Shown: in pieces, positions 7,878 through 16,738 of the stretch
Position numbering within the stretch: position 1 is the stretch's first letter
Layout: each line of letters begins with the position of its first letter
Assembly: GCF_030068505.1 (NCBI RefSeq)
Contig: NZ_JAQOSO010000087.1
Coordinates: 103,484 to 167,483 of the forward strand
Reading direction: 5' to 3'
Origin: Roseofilum capinflatum BLCC-M114
GTDB taxonomy: Bacteria; Cyanobacteriota; Cyanobacteriia; Cyanobacteriales; Desertifilaceae
Length of the DNA stretch: 64,000 nucleotides
Program-made: the position numbers and the translations under genes
The notes under the pieces: generated by a model
Databases searched by the model: none
Told to the model about the DNA's origin: nothing
The model's input: only the letters and a program-made list of their open reading frames with translations

Positions 7878-9212
7878 CTAACAGGGGTGATCTAGGGAGA
7901 CTTTTCCCCAAGGGAAGGAAAAGGGAGGCAAGCTAATCGCTGTTCCTAGGGATGAGAATAAGGTTACCACAAATTTCTCGTCATAGGTTCCAATCACTTG
8001 GGTAAACAGATAAGCGCTGGAAGAATCAAGATTCATCTTCTCTTCGACTAAAATACCGGTTTGATCGCTAATTCGCCAACCGAGATCGGAGTTTAAGGAT
8101 TGTCCGGAACTGCTGCCTAAAATTAATAATAATGTCCAGCTATCTTCGTAGGATAAACACCAGGTCAGGGCATAGAGCCTGACCCCTAACCCTACGTTTA
8201 AATCCTGATAAGCACGACCAGCATCTGAGGGCACACTCACGCCGGTTTCTTGATAAATCTGGGTGAGCAAGGTGCTTAAATCTGTGGCTGGAGAGAGGGG
8301 TAAATGGCGACGGAAGGCGCTGGCGGGAATGAGTTGCCATCCCCCCTCATGCAGGGAGTTTTGTAGCTCTTTGGCTTCATTTTGCAGCCATTGGGTGACA
8401 TCAATGGCGGGCTGGATGAGCAGGTTGAGAAGGTCACCGAGATGGTTGTTTAGGGTTTCTGGTTGTTCTTCCGGTTTGGGGTCTAACCATTGCAGTAATT
8501 CGGGGTGGAGCCAGAGCGCTCTGCTTTCTTCCCAGGTTAAAATTTGCCAGAGGGGACGATGTTTAACTTGAGGAAGATGCTCTTGTAAGCTCTGTTGATA
8601 GGGTTGTAAAGCAGAATGATCTAGAGTTTTTTCTGGAGTTTTAATGGCTTCTGGATTTAAACAGTGTAGGGTTAAGAGGAGGTCATCGGGATGGGTATGG
8701 AATTGGTCAATGTTTAGATAATAATTCCAATCTGGACTGGGGGTAATTTGAGCAGTTAGGGCAGCAAGTTCGGGGAAGTTGAGAAATCCGCGAATGGCGA
8801 TCGCCTCTAAATCCTCATCTAAGCTCACAACAATATACAGTTGATCCGTGAATTCCGATAACTCAACCCCCACCCTGGGAACAGCAATTTCATCCTCGCT
8901 CCAGGATAAAGTGGGCAAAATACAGACCTGAAACCCATTAACGGTTAGATGAAAGATGGCGTTGAGATGCTGACTATAGAGGGGATTCAGCACAGATAAC
9001 GGATCGGGATCTAAGATTAAGGTGGGTTCGCGATCGCCCAACCAACCATACAATCCTAAAATCGCCAAAGCCTGAGTATAATCTGACCAGCGATCGGCAA
9101 ACGGTGCAGCCGCTTTATAGTCCGCTTCCGCGAACCCAAACGATTCTAAAGTTGGGGAAAGTTCAACCCAATCCTCAGAAAATTCCAGGGGAGAAAGAGT
9201 AGAGTTGGTCAT
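7878..9212 (-). CDS. DUF1822-family protein
   Basis: The 444-residue protein has no signal peptide or membrane helix and is Trp- and Leu-rich. Patterns such as DRWSDYTQALAILGLYGWL in the N-terminal third and the C-terminal LRLYALTW-like segment (GVRLYALTWCLSYEDSWTL) fit the cyanobacterial DUF1822 family, whose function is unknown. It starts 3 bp after the stop of the upstream sigma-like gene, so the two form a tight operon. It is followed after 27 bp by the PstS-like gene. The family call is from memory of such patterns and of its usual partner. Confidence 0.6.
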   Translation of the reverse strand: MTNSTLSPLEFSEDWVELSPTLESFGFAEADYKAAAPFADRWSDYTQALAILGLYGWLGDREPTLILDPDPLSVLNPLYSQHLNAIFHLTVNGFQVCILPTLSWSEDEIAVPRVGVELSEFTDQLYIVVSLDEDLEAIAIRGFLNFPELAALTAQITPSPDWNYYLNIDQFHTHPDDLLLTLHCLNPEAIKTPEKTLDHSALQPYQQSLQEHLPQVKHRPLWQILTWEESRALWLHPELLQWLDPKPEEQPETLNNHLGDLLNLLIQPAIDVTQWLQNEAKELQNSLHEGGWQLIPASAFRRHLPLSPATDLSTLLTQIYQETGVSVPSDAGRAYQDLNVGLGVRLYALTWCLSYEDSWTLLLILGSSSGQSLNSDLGWRISDQTGILVEEKMNLDSSSAYLFTQVIGTYDEKFVVTLFSSLGTAISLPPFSFPWGKVSLDHPC

Positions 9213-9215
9213 AGT

Positions 9216-10583
9216 TCACTCCAGTTGAGTTTTAACATAATGACAAATAGACTGGGTAAGTTGACTGGGAACCGCAGGACGCTGGTTACAACTGGCTTCG
9301 CGGATGGCTTCCTCTAAAGTCGATTGCACTTCTTCATCTAAAATGGCGTAAATTTTAGCTGCTACTTGAGACAATTGTTCGGGATCGACATAGGCTTGAG
9401 CGAGGTTGAAAACCCGATCGCCCAGTAACTGTAATGTCCATCGACCAATATCCGCTCGCAGTCGTTTAAGCTGAAGCAGGCGACTCACTCTGGGTTGATC
9501 TCCTAACTCCAATTGTTGAGCAATCTCACCCATGGATATTCCCTGACAGTGGAATAAATGCAACCCTTTCAGAAAGAGCGCTTGTTTTTGTTCAGCTTTG
9601 AGCTTTTGTTTTGCAGTTGTCCCCGTTTCATAGCTTTGTAAACGAGTATTAATCACTTTAGCGATCGCCCCTTGCAAAGCTTCTTGGAATTCTTGATAAT
9701 AGCGATCGAGAAATTCCGACTGCTCTGGAGGATCGTCCGCAGGAGTCAAGTCTATGGCTGGCGGTTGCACAGAAGGCGGTAAAGTCCCCCCCCTAGCTTG
9801 AATACGCGCCACCCGCATCACTCCCGCCAAATATTTGAGCTGCTTTAAGACGGTTTGGGGGGAACCGTTTACCGCAGCCGCAATTTCCTCCAATTGAGCG
9901 TCTGTTGGCTCTGGAAACCGGCGCTTAGTCCCCTCAGAGCGCTGTTTTAACAAGTCTTGGCGATACACTTGGTGATACTGCTCTAACAGCTCCGTCGCTT
10001 CTTCGATCTCCCTCTGGGTTGCCTGTTGTTGCTGCAAAACTGCCGTCAGTTTCCCTAACGACGTGCGGTTGAGAATTAACCAATCCGTCACCTGTTCAAT
10101 GCCATGATCGAGCAAAAAACGCTTCACTAGGCGATCGCTCTTAAACAACCTCGAACTCCAAGCCGAAAGGGTGCTTTTACTGGGGTCAAACGTTTCTAAA
10201 ATGCGATCGACCAACCCCGGATGAGAGCCATGGGCAACCGGACTCGGAGACTCAGAGAGAACAAACGGCAACAGTTCCTGATGGGTAAAATCATGAGTCG
10301 CCCCAAAACGCTGCTCTAAGTCCACACAAATCTGTTTGATCTGATTAGAAATAAAACAGCGCAAACAGCGCTCGGCAGGGCTTACAGACGGGTCTGAAGC
10401 CCGATTCCATTGTTGGAGTTGCTGTTGGATCTGTGGGTGCGGAAAAGGAGTTTGGGATAGGAGTGCCGAAAACCGATCCTGAAAAAAATCCTGGGCTACT
10501 CGGTCTTCAATCCGTTGCCCTGTACCAAACGCATTCACTCTTACCCACATCCAATAGGGGGATACATTACTCATCGGTCTCAT
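9216..10583 (-). CDS. Sigma-70-like / helix-turn-helix regulator paired with DUF1822
   Basis: The 455-residue protein starts at ATG 10583, with an alternative ATG at 10574. It has no signal or membrane segment. The middle (ETFDPSKSTLSAWSSRLFK) resembles sigma region 2 phrases of the form FDP....F..WA. IAAAVNGSPQTVLKQLKYL looks like a helix-turn-helix. Residues about 335-375 (GISMGEIAQQLELGDQPRV) resemble a region 4-type DNA-binding helix pair. It is too divergent to be an ordinary ECF or group 3 sigma factor, so DNA binding is inferred. The stop is 3 bp from the DUF1822 start. It probably regulates the co-directional run downstream, which includes the CHAT-CHASE2 gene. Confidence 0.5.
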   Translation of the reverse strand: MRPMSNVSPYWMWVRVNAFGTGQRIEDRVAQDFFQDRFSALLSQTPFPHPQIQQQLQQWNRASDPSVSPAERCLRCFISNQIKQICVDLEQRFGATHDFTHQELLPFVLSESPSPVAHGSHPGLVDRILETFDPSKSTLSAWSSRLFKSDRLVKRFLLDHGIEQVTDWLILNRTSLGKLTAVLQQQQATQREIEEATELLEQYHQVYRQDLLKQRSEGTKRRFPEPTDAQLEEIAAAVNGSPQTVLKQLKYLAGVMRVARIQARGGTLPPSVQPPAIDLTPADDPPEQSEFLDRYYQEFQEALQGAIAKVINTRLQSYETGTTAKQKLKAEQKQALFLKGLHLFHCQGISMGEIAQQLELGDQPRVSRLLQLKRLRADIGRWTLQLLGDRVFNLAQAYVDPEQLSQVAAKIYAILDEEVQSTLEEAIREASCNQRPAVPSQLTQSICHYVKTQLE

Positions 10584-10737
10584 CCAACCTGGTGTTCCTC
10601 TAGCTCACAAGAGGGTTCTTGTCCATTATTAACGATCCTCTCTGAATAATTTATCTCGTGAGGTTTTATCTGCAAGGGTTGAAAGGTTATGTTATATCAT
10701 TTTCATAGCTTGCCTACCCTCTTCCCCTTCTATCCTT

Positions 10738-10905
10738 ATGAACCGTTCTAAATTTGTGGCGATTCTCACGGGAGCCATTTCCTTACTTTTGGCGATCGCC
10801 TATCTGATTCTGGTACAACTGCTAGATTTCCGAGGGGAAATGGTTCCTGCACCTCCCCTCTCTACCCAGTATGCCCCCTCGATCGCGATTCTGGATATCT
10901 CTTGA
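10738..10905 (+). CDS. Small single-helix membrane protein
   Basis: ATG 10738 to TGA 10903-10905 gives 55 residues. A strong transmembrane helix spans about residues 6-28 (FVAILTGAISLLLAIAYLIL). A short polar tail of about 27 residues follows. The stop lies 2 bp before the ATG of the DUF39 protein, so the pair is translationally close and likely an operon. No known family is recognised. It may be a membrane anchor or accessory of its neighbour, which is inference. Confidence 0.55.
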   Translation: MNRSKFVAILTGAISLLLAIAYLILVQLLDFRGEMVPAPPLSTQYAPSIAILDIS

Positions 10906-10907
10906 TC

Positions 10908-12083
10908 ATGCGTACCGTTGCCGAAATCAATGATAAAATTCGCCGCCAAGAAGCGGTGGTTGTTACCGTAGAAGAACTGAAAGCTAGGGTGGCAGAAAGT
11001 ACGGTTTCTGAAGTCGCCCAACAGGTCGATGTGATTACCACCGGAACCTTTGAGACCATGGAATCTTCCGGAGCCATCATCAACCTGGGACAAACCGATC
11101 CCCCCATGAAAATTCGTCAATGTTGGATTGATAGTGTGCCTGCCTACTCTGGATTTGGAGCCGTAGACCTCTATTTAGGCGCAACTCAAATGGCAGAAGC
11201 ACGAGAAGGAGAACCCCTCAAAGATCGGGGGGGTGGCCAGGTCATCGAAGACTTAATTGCCGGAAAATCCTTACCCCTACGGGCCCTGGGACAAGGTACA
11301 GATTGCTACCCTAGAGAATCCTTTGAAACGACCATTAGCAAGGAAAGCATTAATCAATTTTATCTTTATAATCCTCGCAATCTCTACCAAAACTTTATCG
11401 TCGGAGTCAATGGGGGCGATCGCACCCTCTATACCTACCTAGGGCCCCTACTGCCCCGTCTCGGTAATGCCGTATATGCCAATACCGGGGCCCTCTCTCC
11501 CCTGCTCAATGACCCGGACTTAAACTGGATTGGCATTGGTACAAGGATATTTATAGGCGGAGCGATCGGCTATATTACCTGGGAAGGAACCCAACACTTT
11601 CCCCTACAAAAACGCCTTCCGAACCGTACCCCCATCGGCCCGGCTGCCACCCTCTCCCTGATCGGAGATGCAAAACAGATGAGCCGAGAATGGGTCAGAG
11701 GCTGTTACTTCAAAAATTATGGCCCCTCCCTAATGTTAGGCGTGGGAATTCCCTTTCCCGTATTGAATGAAGAAGTGGTTAAATGCTGCGCCGTGCAAGA
11801 CCAAAACCTGGTAGCTCCCATTGTGGATTTCTCCATTCCCCGACGCAACCGCCCCACTTTTGGGCTAGTCAGCTATGCCCAACTCAAAAGCGGTAAAATT
11901 ACCATCGAAGGGACACCGGTACGCACCGCTCCCTTAGCCAGTCTCCAGCGATCGCGCCAAGTGGCGATCGCCCTGAAAAACTGGATTAATAGCGGCAAGT
12001 TTACCCTCACCGAACCCGTAGCACCGATTTCTAGCGATCGCTCCTTCCTCCCCCAAGATCGGCTTCTGGAATCGATTAATTAG
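10908..12083 (+). CDS. COG1900/DUF39 homocysteine-biosynthesis-type protein
   Basis: The protein has 391 residues from ATG 10908. A TTG six bases upstream is possible but would overlap the preceding stop. It matches the DUF39 (COG1900) family, with TTGTFETMESSGA, QCWIDSVPAY, LYLGATQ and GIGTRIFIGGAIGYI. In archaea, members take part in making homocysteine from aspartate semialdehyde with a sulfur donor. The cyanobacterial versions keep the DUF39 core but lack the ferredoxin and CBS domains of some archaeal fusions. Cys residues at QCWID, TDCYP and KCCAV could take part in sulfur handling. The enzymatic role in cyanobacteria is inferred. Confidence 0.8.
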   Translation: MRTVAEINDKIRRQEAVVVTVEELKARVAESTVSEVAQQVDVITTGTFETMESSGAIINLGQTDPPMKIRQCWIDSVPAYSGFGAVDLYLGATQMAEAREGEPLKDRGGGQVIEDLIAGKSLPLRALGQGTDCYPRESFETTISKESINQFYLYNPRNLYQNFIVGVNGGDRTLYTYLGPLLPRLGNAVYANTGALSPLLNDPDLNWIGIGTRIFIGGAIGYITWEGTQHFPLQKRLPNRTPIGPAATLSLIGDAKQMSREWVRGCYFKNYGPSLMLGVGIPFPVLNEEVVKCCAVQDQNLVAPIVDFSIPRRNRPTFGLVSYAQLKSGKITIEGTPVRTAPLASLQRSRQVAIALKNWINSGKFTLTEPVAPISSDRSFLPQDRLLESIN

Positions 12084-12134
12084 GGAGAGAGCCAATTAAT
12101 TCCCCATTCCCCATTACCCATTACCCTAATTTCT

Positions 12135-14372
12135 ATGAAAAAAACCAGCTCAAGTGCCGAAGTGCCACAGATATCTGCCTCAGAAGAGCCAGTAAAAACG
12201 GGCTTGGGAACCTTTGGTGGAGTCTACACCCCTTCGATTTTGACTATCCTAGGAGTGATCATGTATCTCCGGTTTGGATGGGTGGTGGGCAGTGTGGGGC
12301 TATTTTCTACCCTGGCGATCGTTACCCTATCTACCTCCATTACCTTCCTCACAGCCCTATCGATCTCTGCCATCTCCACCGATCGCGTCGTCCGCACAGG
12401 TGGCGCATACTATATGATTAGTCGCTCCCTGGGCATTGAAACCGGAGGAGCCGTGGGCATTCCCTTATATTTTGCCCAGAGTCTTTCGATTGCCCTCTAT
12501 ACCATCGGTTTTGCCGAAAGCGTCGCCAAAACCTTTCCCGCCCTCAATCAGCTTTATGTAGGGATTATCACCACAATTTTGGTGGGAGTGGTAGCCCTCA
12601 CCTCCGCCAGTGTGGCCATTAAAGCCCAGTATTTCATTATGGCGGCAATTTTACTCTCCCTGGCCTCTTTTGCCTGGGGTTCAGGACTGCCTGATGTCAC
12701 GCCTATGGGATGGTTCGGAGCGCCTCCAGATAGTAGCGCCCCCTTCTGGACTGTCTTTGCCGTCTTCTTCCCCGCAGTTACCGGGATCATGTCCGGGGTG
12801 AGCATGTCCGGAGACCTGAAAAACCCAGTTCGCTCCATTCCCGATGGCACTCTAGCAGCCGTGGCCACCGGATATGTGATCTATATGATTTTGCCGGTAA
12901 TCTTGTCCCTGCGATCGGATGCAGCCAGTTTAATTGCCGATCCTCTGATTATGCAACAGATGGCTTGGTGGGGGCCAGCCATCTTGTTAGGGGTTTGGGG
13001 AGCCACCCTATCAAGTGCCTTGGGCAGTATTTTAGGCGCTCCTAGAGTCTTGCAAGCCTTAGCCAGAGATGGGGTACTTCCCGACTGGTTGAGCTTTTTG
13101 GGAACGGGAAGCGGCCCAGAAGATGAACCCCGGATCGGAACCATAATTACCTTGGGGTTAGCCGTCGCCTTAGTCTGTTTAGGCGAATTGGATCTGATCG
13201 CTCCCATTCTGACCATGTTTTTCCTCACCACCTACATGGTTCTCAATATTGCGGCGGGTATCGAAGCCTTTTTGCAAAGTCCCTCCTATCGCCCCGCCTT
13301 TCGGGTTCCCTGGTATCTCTCTATTTTGGGGGCGATCGGCTGTTTAGCGGTTATGTTCCTCATTGATGCTCTAGCGACTGTAATGGCGGCGATCATCGTT
13401 TTGGGCATTTTCCTCTGGTTACAACGGCGAGAACTCGAAGCCACTTGGGGAGATACTCGGCGGGGCCTTTGGATGGCCATTCTGCGCGAGGGACTCCTGC
13501 AACTCGATCATGCCGAAGATCCCAAAAACTGGCGGCCCCATTTATTAGTCTTATCGGGAATTCCCCGCAAACGCTGGCCCCTGATTGAGTTGGCTGATAG
13601 CCTGACCCATAACCGAGGGTTAATTACTATTTCTAGCGTGCTTCCAGAGGGCTATCGGGATCTCTCCCAGCAAGGAGAATTAGAGATTACGATTCGCGAA
13701 TATGTGGAAAAACGAGGGGTACAAGCCTTGGTACGGGTGATTACGGCTCCCGATCCCTTTGAGGGGGCTGTGCGCTTGGTGGAAACCTATGGCTTAGGGC
13801 CGTTAGTTCCCAATACGGTGTTATTAGGCGATAGTGAATCACCTGAACGACGGGATCAATATTGTCAAATGATTGCCCAATTACACCAAGCCAAGCGCAG
13901 TATCATTGTGTTTCGGGAAAATGCAGAACGGGGGTTTGGCAGGCGGCGGCGGATTGATATTTGGTGGCGGGGAATGCAGGCGAATGGCGGATTAATGCTG
14001 TTGTTGGCTTATCTGTTGCGTACCGATATCGATTGGCATCAGGCGCAAATTTTTGTCAAAATTATTGTGACGGATGAAGCGGCGGCCGAATCAGCCCGGC
14101 TGAATCTGGAACAGTTTATGGGTCAATTGCGTTTGGGGGCGATCGCCCAAGTGATTGTATCTGAAGGCCGTTTATTTGAAGATATTCTCCACGAAAGCTC
14201 CCAAAATGCTGACTTAATCTTCTTGGGATTGGCAAAACCGGATTTAATTCCGCCTCACCAATATACCCACTATTATGAAACCTTGCATGATAAAACCGCT
14301 AATCTGCCCACGTTGGTTTATGTCTTAGCGGCTCCCGATTTCGATTTTGAAGAGGTGTTGACCGAAAATTAA
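12135..14372 (+). CDS. SLC12-type (cation-chloride cotransporter-like) APC permease
   Basis: The protein has 745 residues. The first 440 form about 12 transmembrane helices. The start GTFGGVYTPSILTILGVIMY followed by RFGWVVG is the signature of SLC12 transporters (Na-K-2Cl and K-Cl cotransporters). The conserved TGIMSG and ALGSILGAPRVLQALARDG loops are present. The C-terminal 290 residues are a soluble cytoplasmic domain like that of eukaryotic SLC12 proteins. The substrate is probably an ion (K+, Cl-) or an amino acid. It starts 51 bp after the DUF39 gene. A hairpin terminator follows at 14402-14427. Confidence 0.87.
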   Translation: MKKTSSSAEVPQISASEEPVKTGLGTFGGVYTPSILTILGVIMYLRFGWVVGSVGLFSTLAIVTLSTSITFLTALSISAISTDRVVRTGGAYYMISRSLGIETGGAVGIPLYFAQSLSIALYTIGFAESVAKTFPALNQLYVGIITTILVGVVALTSASVAIKAQYFIMAAILLSLASFAWGSGLPDVTPMGWFGAPPDSSAPFWTVFAVFFPAVTGIMSGVSMSGDLKNPVRSIPDGTLAAVATGYVIYMILPVILSLRSDAASLIADPLIMQQMAWWGPAILLGVWGATLSSALGSILGAPRVLQALARDGVLPDWLSFLGTGSGPEDEPRIGTIITLGLAVALVCLGELDLIAPILTMFFLTTYMVLNIAAGIEAFLQSPSYRPAFRVPWYLSILGAIGCLAVMFLIDALATVMAAIIVLGIFLWLQRRELEATWGDTRRGLWMAILREGLLQLDHAEDPKNWRPHLLVLSGIPRKRWPLIELADSLTHNRGLITISSVLPEGYRDLSQQGELEITIREYVEKRGVQALVRVITAPDPFEGAVRLVETYGLGPLVPNTVLLGDSESPERRDQYCQMIAQLHQAKRSIIVFRENAERGFGRRRRIDIWWRGMQANGGLMLLLAYLLRTDIDWHQAQIFVKIIVTDEAAAESARLNLEQFMGQLRLGAIAQVIVSEGRLFEDILHESSQNADLIFLGLAKPDLIPPHQYTHYYETLHDKTANLPTLVYVLAAPDFDFEEVLTEN

Positions 14373-14401
14373 ATCGATTGACAACAGTAGGGTCAAAAAA
14401 A

Positions 14402-14427
14402 TAGGGGCGAAAAATCTTTCACCCCTA
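14402..14427. terminator. Hairpin between convergent genes
   Basis: TAGGGG..GAAA pairs with TTTC..CCCCTA over a 4-base loop, with one mismatch. A-rich bases lie on the left and the site sits between the stop at 14372 and the convergent stop at 14449, so it could serve both directions. Confidence 0.65.
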
Positions 14428-14448
14428 CTCAACCAGAATTAAACGAAT

Positions 14449-14772
14449 CTATTCAAACTTTTTGACCGCCTTGTTGACGGATTCAGTTAAGTTTTGCCAA
14501 GCACTCTCGAATCCCGATCTTAACTCTGACCAAGCATCTTCACTGGCATTCGATAATTCATCAAGTTTGAGTTTCGCTGCATCTCGCTTGGCATACAACT
14601 CTTCTAATGTATTATGGTATTCGACTGAAGCCTCAGACTGAGCTTGTTTGGCTTTCGCCTCAAATTCATCAATTTTCGCATTTAAACGATTTAATTGCGC
14701 GTTAATCTTCTCTTGATATTCTTTTCTAGATTCATGAGATTGAGTGGTTGGGTTAGGGGTTTGAGTAGCCAT
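14449..14772 (-). CDS. Small coiled-coil protein
   Basis: The 107-residue protein is highly charged and predicted almost wholly helical. The stretch from about 20 to 75 (KINAQLNRLNAKIDEFEAKA onward) shows heptad spacing, and the C-terminal part (WSELRSGFESAWQNLTES) is an amphipathic helix. It has no signal peptide. Small coiled-coil proteins of this type, with an amphipathic tail, are common in cyanobacteria and are often stress-induced. No defined function is recognised. It is transcribed alone, convergent to the SLC12 gene. Confidence 0.7.
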   Translation of the reverse strand: MATQTPNPTTQSHESRKEYQEKINAQLNRLNAKIDEFEAKAKQAQSEASVEYHNTLEELYAKRDAAKLKLDELSNASEDAWSELRSGFESAWQNLTESVNKAVKKFE

Positions 14773-14987
14773 AATGTTTGTGTTTGTTTTCCTAAATCGC
14801 TTCTGTATCCCATTTAAACAAATCTAAGGGCTGTACACATCTATCTGTAGCTAGATTAACTGAGAGGAATGTCTCTACCTATGGGTTGACTTCTCTCTAC
14901 CCGCAGACAGAGGAAGATAAGTAAGAATGCTGTTAGACTCAAAGCGAATTGTTTTGATTGACCTGTTTTTTGGTTATTGTCTACACC

Positions 14988-15473
14988 ATGATTCCACCTG
15001 ACTCTATCTCGTCCTGCCGTGCAGAGATATCAAGAAACTCCCCGATCAATCGCTCCCCCACCAGCGATTATAGCGATTATAGTGAGCCGATCGATTCCTA
15101 CCGAGTCCCTGATTTTGCTATCAACTTGTTAGATTTTCAGCGCTTAAACTCTATTTCTCGTCGCAATAGACGCTTTCAAAGACGTTTACTCCAGAAAGTT
15201 TTGGCCATGGCTCATCAAGATCAACATAAACTTGTGACTGAATTGGACAATCAAAACTGGCCCGTGATTGAGATCACCGCTCATCGGTTAAAGGGATCGA
15301 GTGCCAATGTCGGGGCGATCGCCGTTCATCAAGTCGCCACCGATCTAGAAGCTGGCGCTCAGGCCCAGAACAAGAGACAATGTGAAGATACCCTGACTCT
15401 TTTGAAAGAAAAGTTAGTGGAACTCGATCAATTTATTGGGCAACATTACCATGCTTCGCGGGGTAATGGGTAA
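14988..15473 (+). CDS. HPt phosphotransfer protein
   Basis: The protein has 161 residues from ATG 14988. An upstream in-frame start at 14958 would add a hydrophobic extension that does not fit the family. Residues about 65-155 form a four-helix HPt domain. The phosphoaccepting His99 lies in ITAHRLKGSSANVGA, the standard HxLKGSSxxxG motif. The N-terminal 45 residues are Ser- and Arg-rich and probably disordered. It lies convergent to a hybrid kinase (15515-16657) and close to a LuxR-type response regulator. A local phosphorelay is therefore likely. Confidence 0.88.
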   Translation: MIPPDSISSCRAEISRNSPINRSPTSDYSDYSEPIDSYRVPDFAINLLDFQRLNSISRRNRRFQRRLLQKVLAMAHQDQHKLVTELDNQNWPVIEITAHRLKGSSANVGAIAVHQVATDLEAGAQAQNKRQCEDTLTLLKEKLVELDQFIGQHYHASRGNG

Positions 15474-15514
15474 TAAACCTCCAAAAGTGCTGCATCCCCA
15501 GGCACAGCTCAGGC

Positions 15515-16657
15515 TCAAAAATGAGAAGACGGCCTGCTCATCTTCTGGGGAATGTCAACCGTAAAAATACTGCCTTTTCCTGGTTCAGATTCTAGGGTAA
15601 GGGTTCCGTGATGGGCTTCAACAATGCGGCGACTGAGATACAAACCTAAACCGCTACTTAACCGTTTGGATTTACCGGCGATCGCCCAGGATTTACTTTG
15701 CCGAAATCGTTCAAAAATTCGGCTTTGTTCTTCAGGAATAATTCCGTTGCCGGTATCCTGGACTTGTAAGCGAATCATCTTTTCTTCCGAAGAACGAATT
15801 AATTCTAGGCGAATATCAATTGAACCTTGTTGAGTAAATTTAATCGCATTTCCCACTAGGTTAATCACCACTCGACGCAATTCTAAGGGATCGCCCATCG
15901 CTTGAAAGGGATGGGGAATAGGAGCGCCATCGAGGGTGTGAAAGTTTAATTGCAAGCCTTTCTCTTCAGCCAAGGGACTCAGTTCATCAACAACTTCTTG
16001 CACTAATTTCCCATAATCAAACTTAGAAAAGGTTAAGGATTTTCTACCTCCTGCATAGCGATACACTTCAAGCAACGTATTAACCATATTGAGCAAATTT
16101 TGGTTACTGCGCTGCATGGTAGATAAGGCTTCTTCCATCTCCGGGGTTAAGGGGCCAAAGGTATCTTGCCGAAACAGGGAAAACATGCGATCGGCTGCCA
16201 CTAAGGGAGTTCGTAAATCATGGGTGAGACGGGAAACGAAATCTTCCCGTTCATCTAAGGTTTGTTTGAGGCGTAAGAGCGATCGCACCCGTGCTAAGAG
16301 TTCATTCACATTAACCGGTTTGCGAATAAAATCATCCGCTCCAGCATCTAACCCTTCGACGACGCTCGATTGATCGTGGGCGGTAATCAATAAAATGGGG
16401 ATAAAGGGTAAATAGGGGTTGTCCCGAATGCGCCGCGTAAATGCATACCCATCTAAGTCCGGCATAACCACATCGAGTAAAATTAAATCGGGAACAAACT
16501 GCTCCAATTCTTGAAGCGCTTGTTGACTATCGGATTGACAATTAATTTCGTATCCTTCTTCGCCCAAAATATTCTCAATTAACATTAAGTTGTCGGGAGC
16601 ATCATCAACCGCTAAAATTCGAGCAGGGCGGCGGTTTGCAGTGGGATCAGTTGCCAT
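15515..16657 (-). CDS. Hybrid response regulator-histidine kinase
   Basis: The protein has 380 residues. The start ATG 16657 (MATDPTANRR) is preferred over a TTG 18 bp upstream. A receiver domain comes first (about 10-125), with the phosphoacceptor Asp in LILLDVVMPDLDG and the conserved Lys in FIRKP. It is followed directly by a kinase core with the phosphoacceptor His in SRLTHDLRTPL, the N box LVGNAIKF, the G1 box DTGNGI and the G2 box SGLGLYLS. It is soluble. The REC-HisKA order is common in cyanobacteria and means kinase activity is controlled by phosphorylation from another kinase. Its 5' end faces the divergent LuxR-type regulator. Confidence 0.9.
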   Translation of the reverse strand: MATDPTANRRPARILAVDDAPDNLMLIENILGEEGYEINCQSDSQQALQELEQFVPDLILLDVVMPDLDGYAFTRRIRDNPYLPFIPILLITAHDQSSVVEGLDAGADDFIRKPVNVNELLARVRSLLRLKQTLDEREDFVSRLTHDLRTPLVAADRMFSLFRQDTFGPLTPEMEEALSTMQRSNQNLLNMVNTLLEVYRYAGGRKSLTFSKFDYGKLVQEVVDELSPLAEEKGLQLNFHTLDGAPIPHPFQAMGDPLELRRVVINLVGNAIKFTQQGSIDIRLELIRSSEEKMIRLQVQDTGNGIIPEEQSRIFERFRQSKSWAIAGKSKRLSSGLGLYLSRRIVEAHHGTLTLESEPGKGSIFTVDIPQKMSRPSSHF

Positions 16658-16738
16658 GATAGTAACCAAGATCAATAGGGTTGAGGTGACTGGTCAAGGG
16701 GATCGCCCAGTTTTTTTTGATTCGGAGTCTAGACTACC

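Noticed and set aside
12881..13231. 116-residue minus-strand frame inside the SLC12 gene
   Set aside because: It is an antisense shadow of a well-conserved transporter reading frame.
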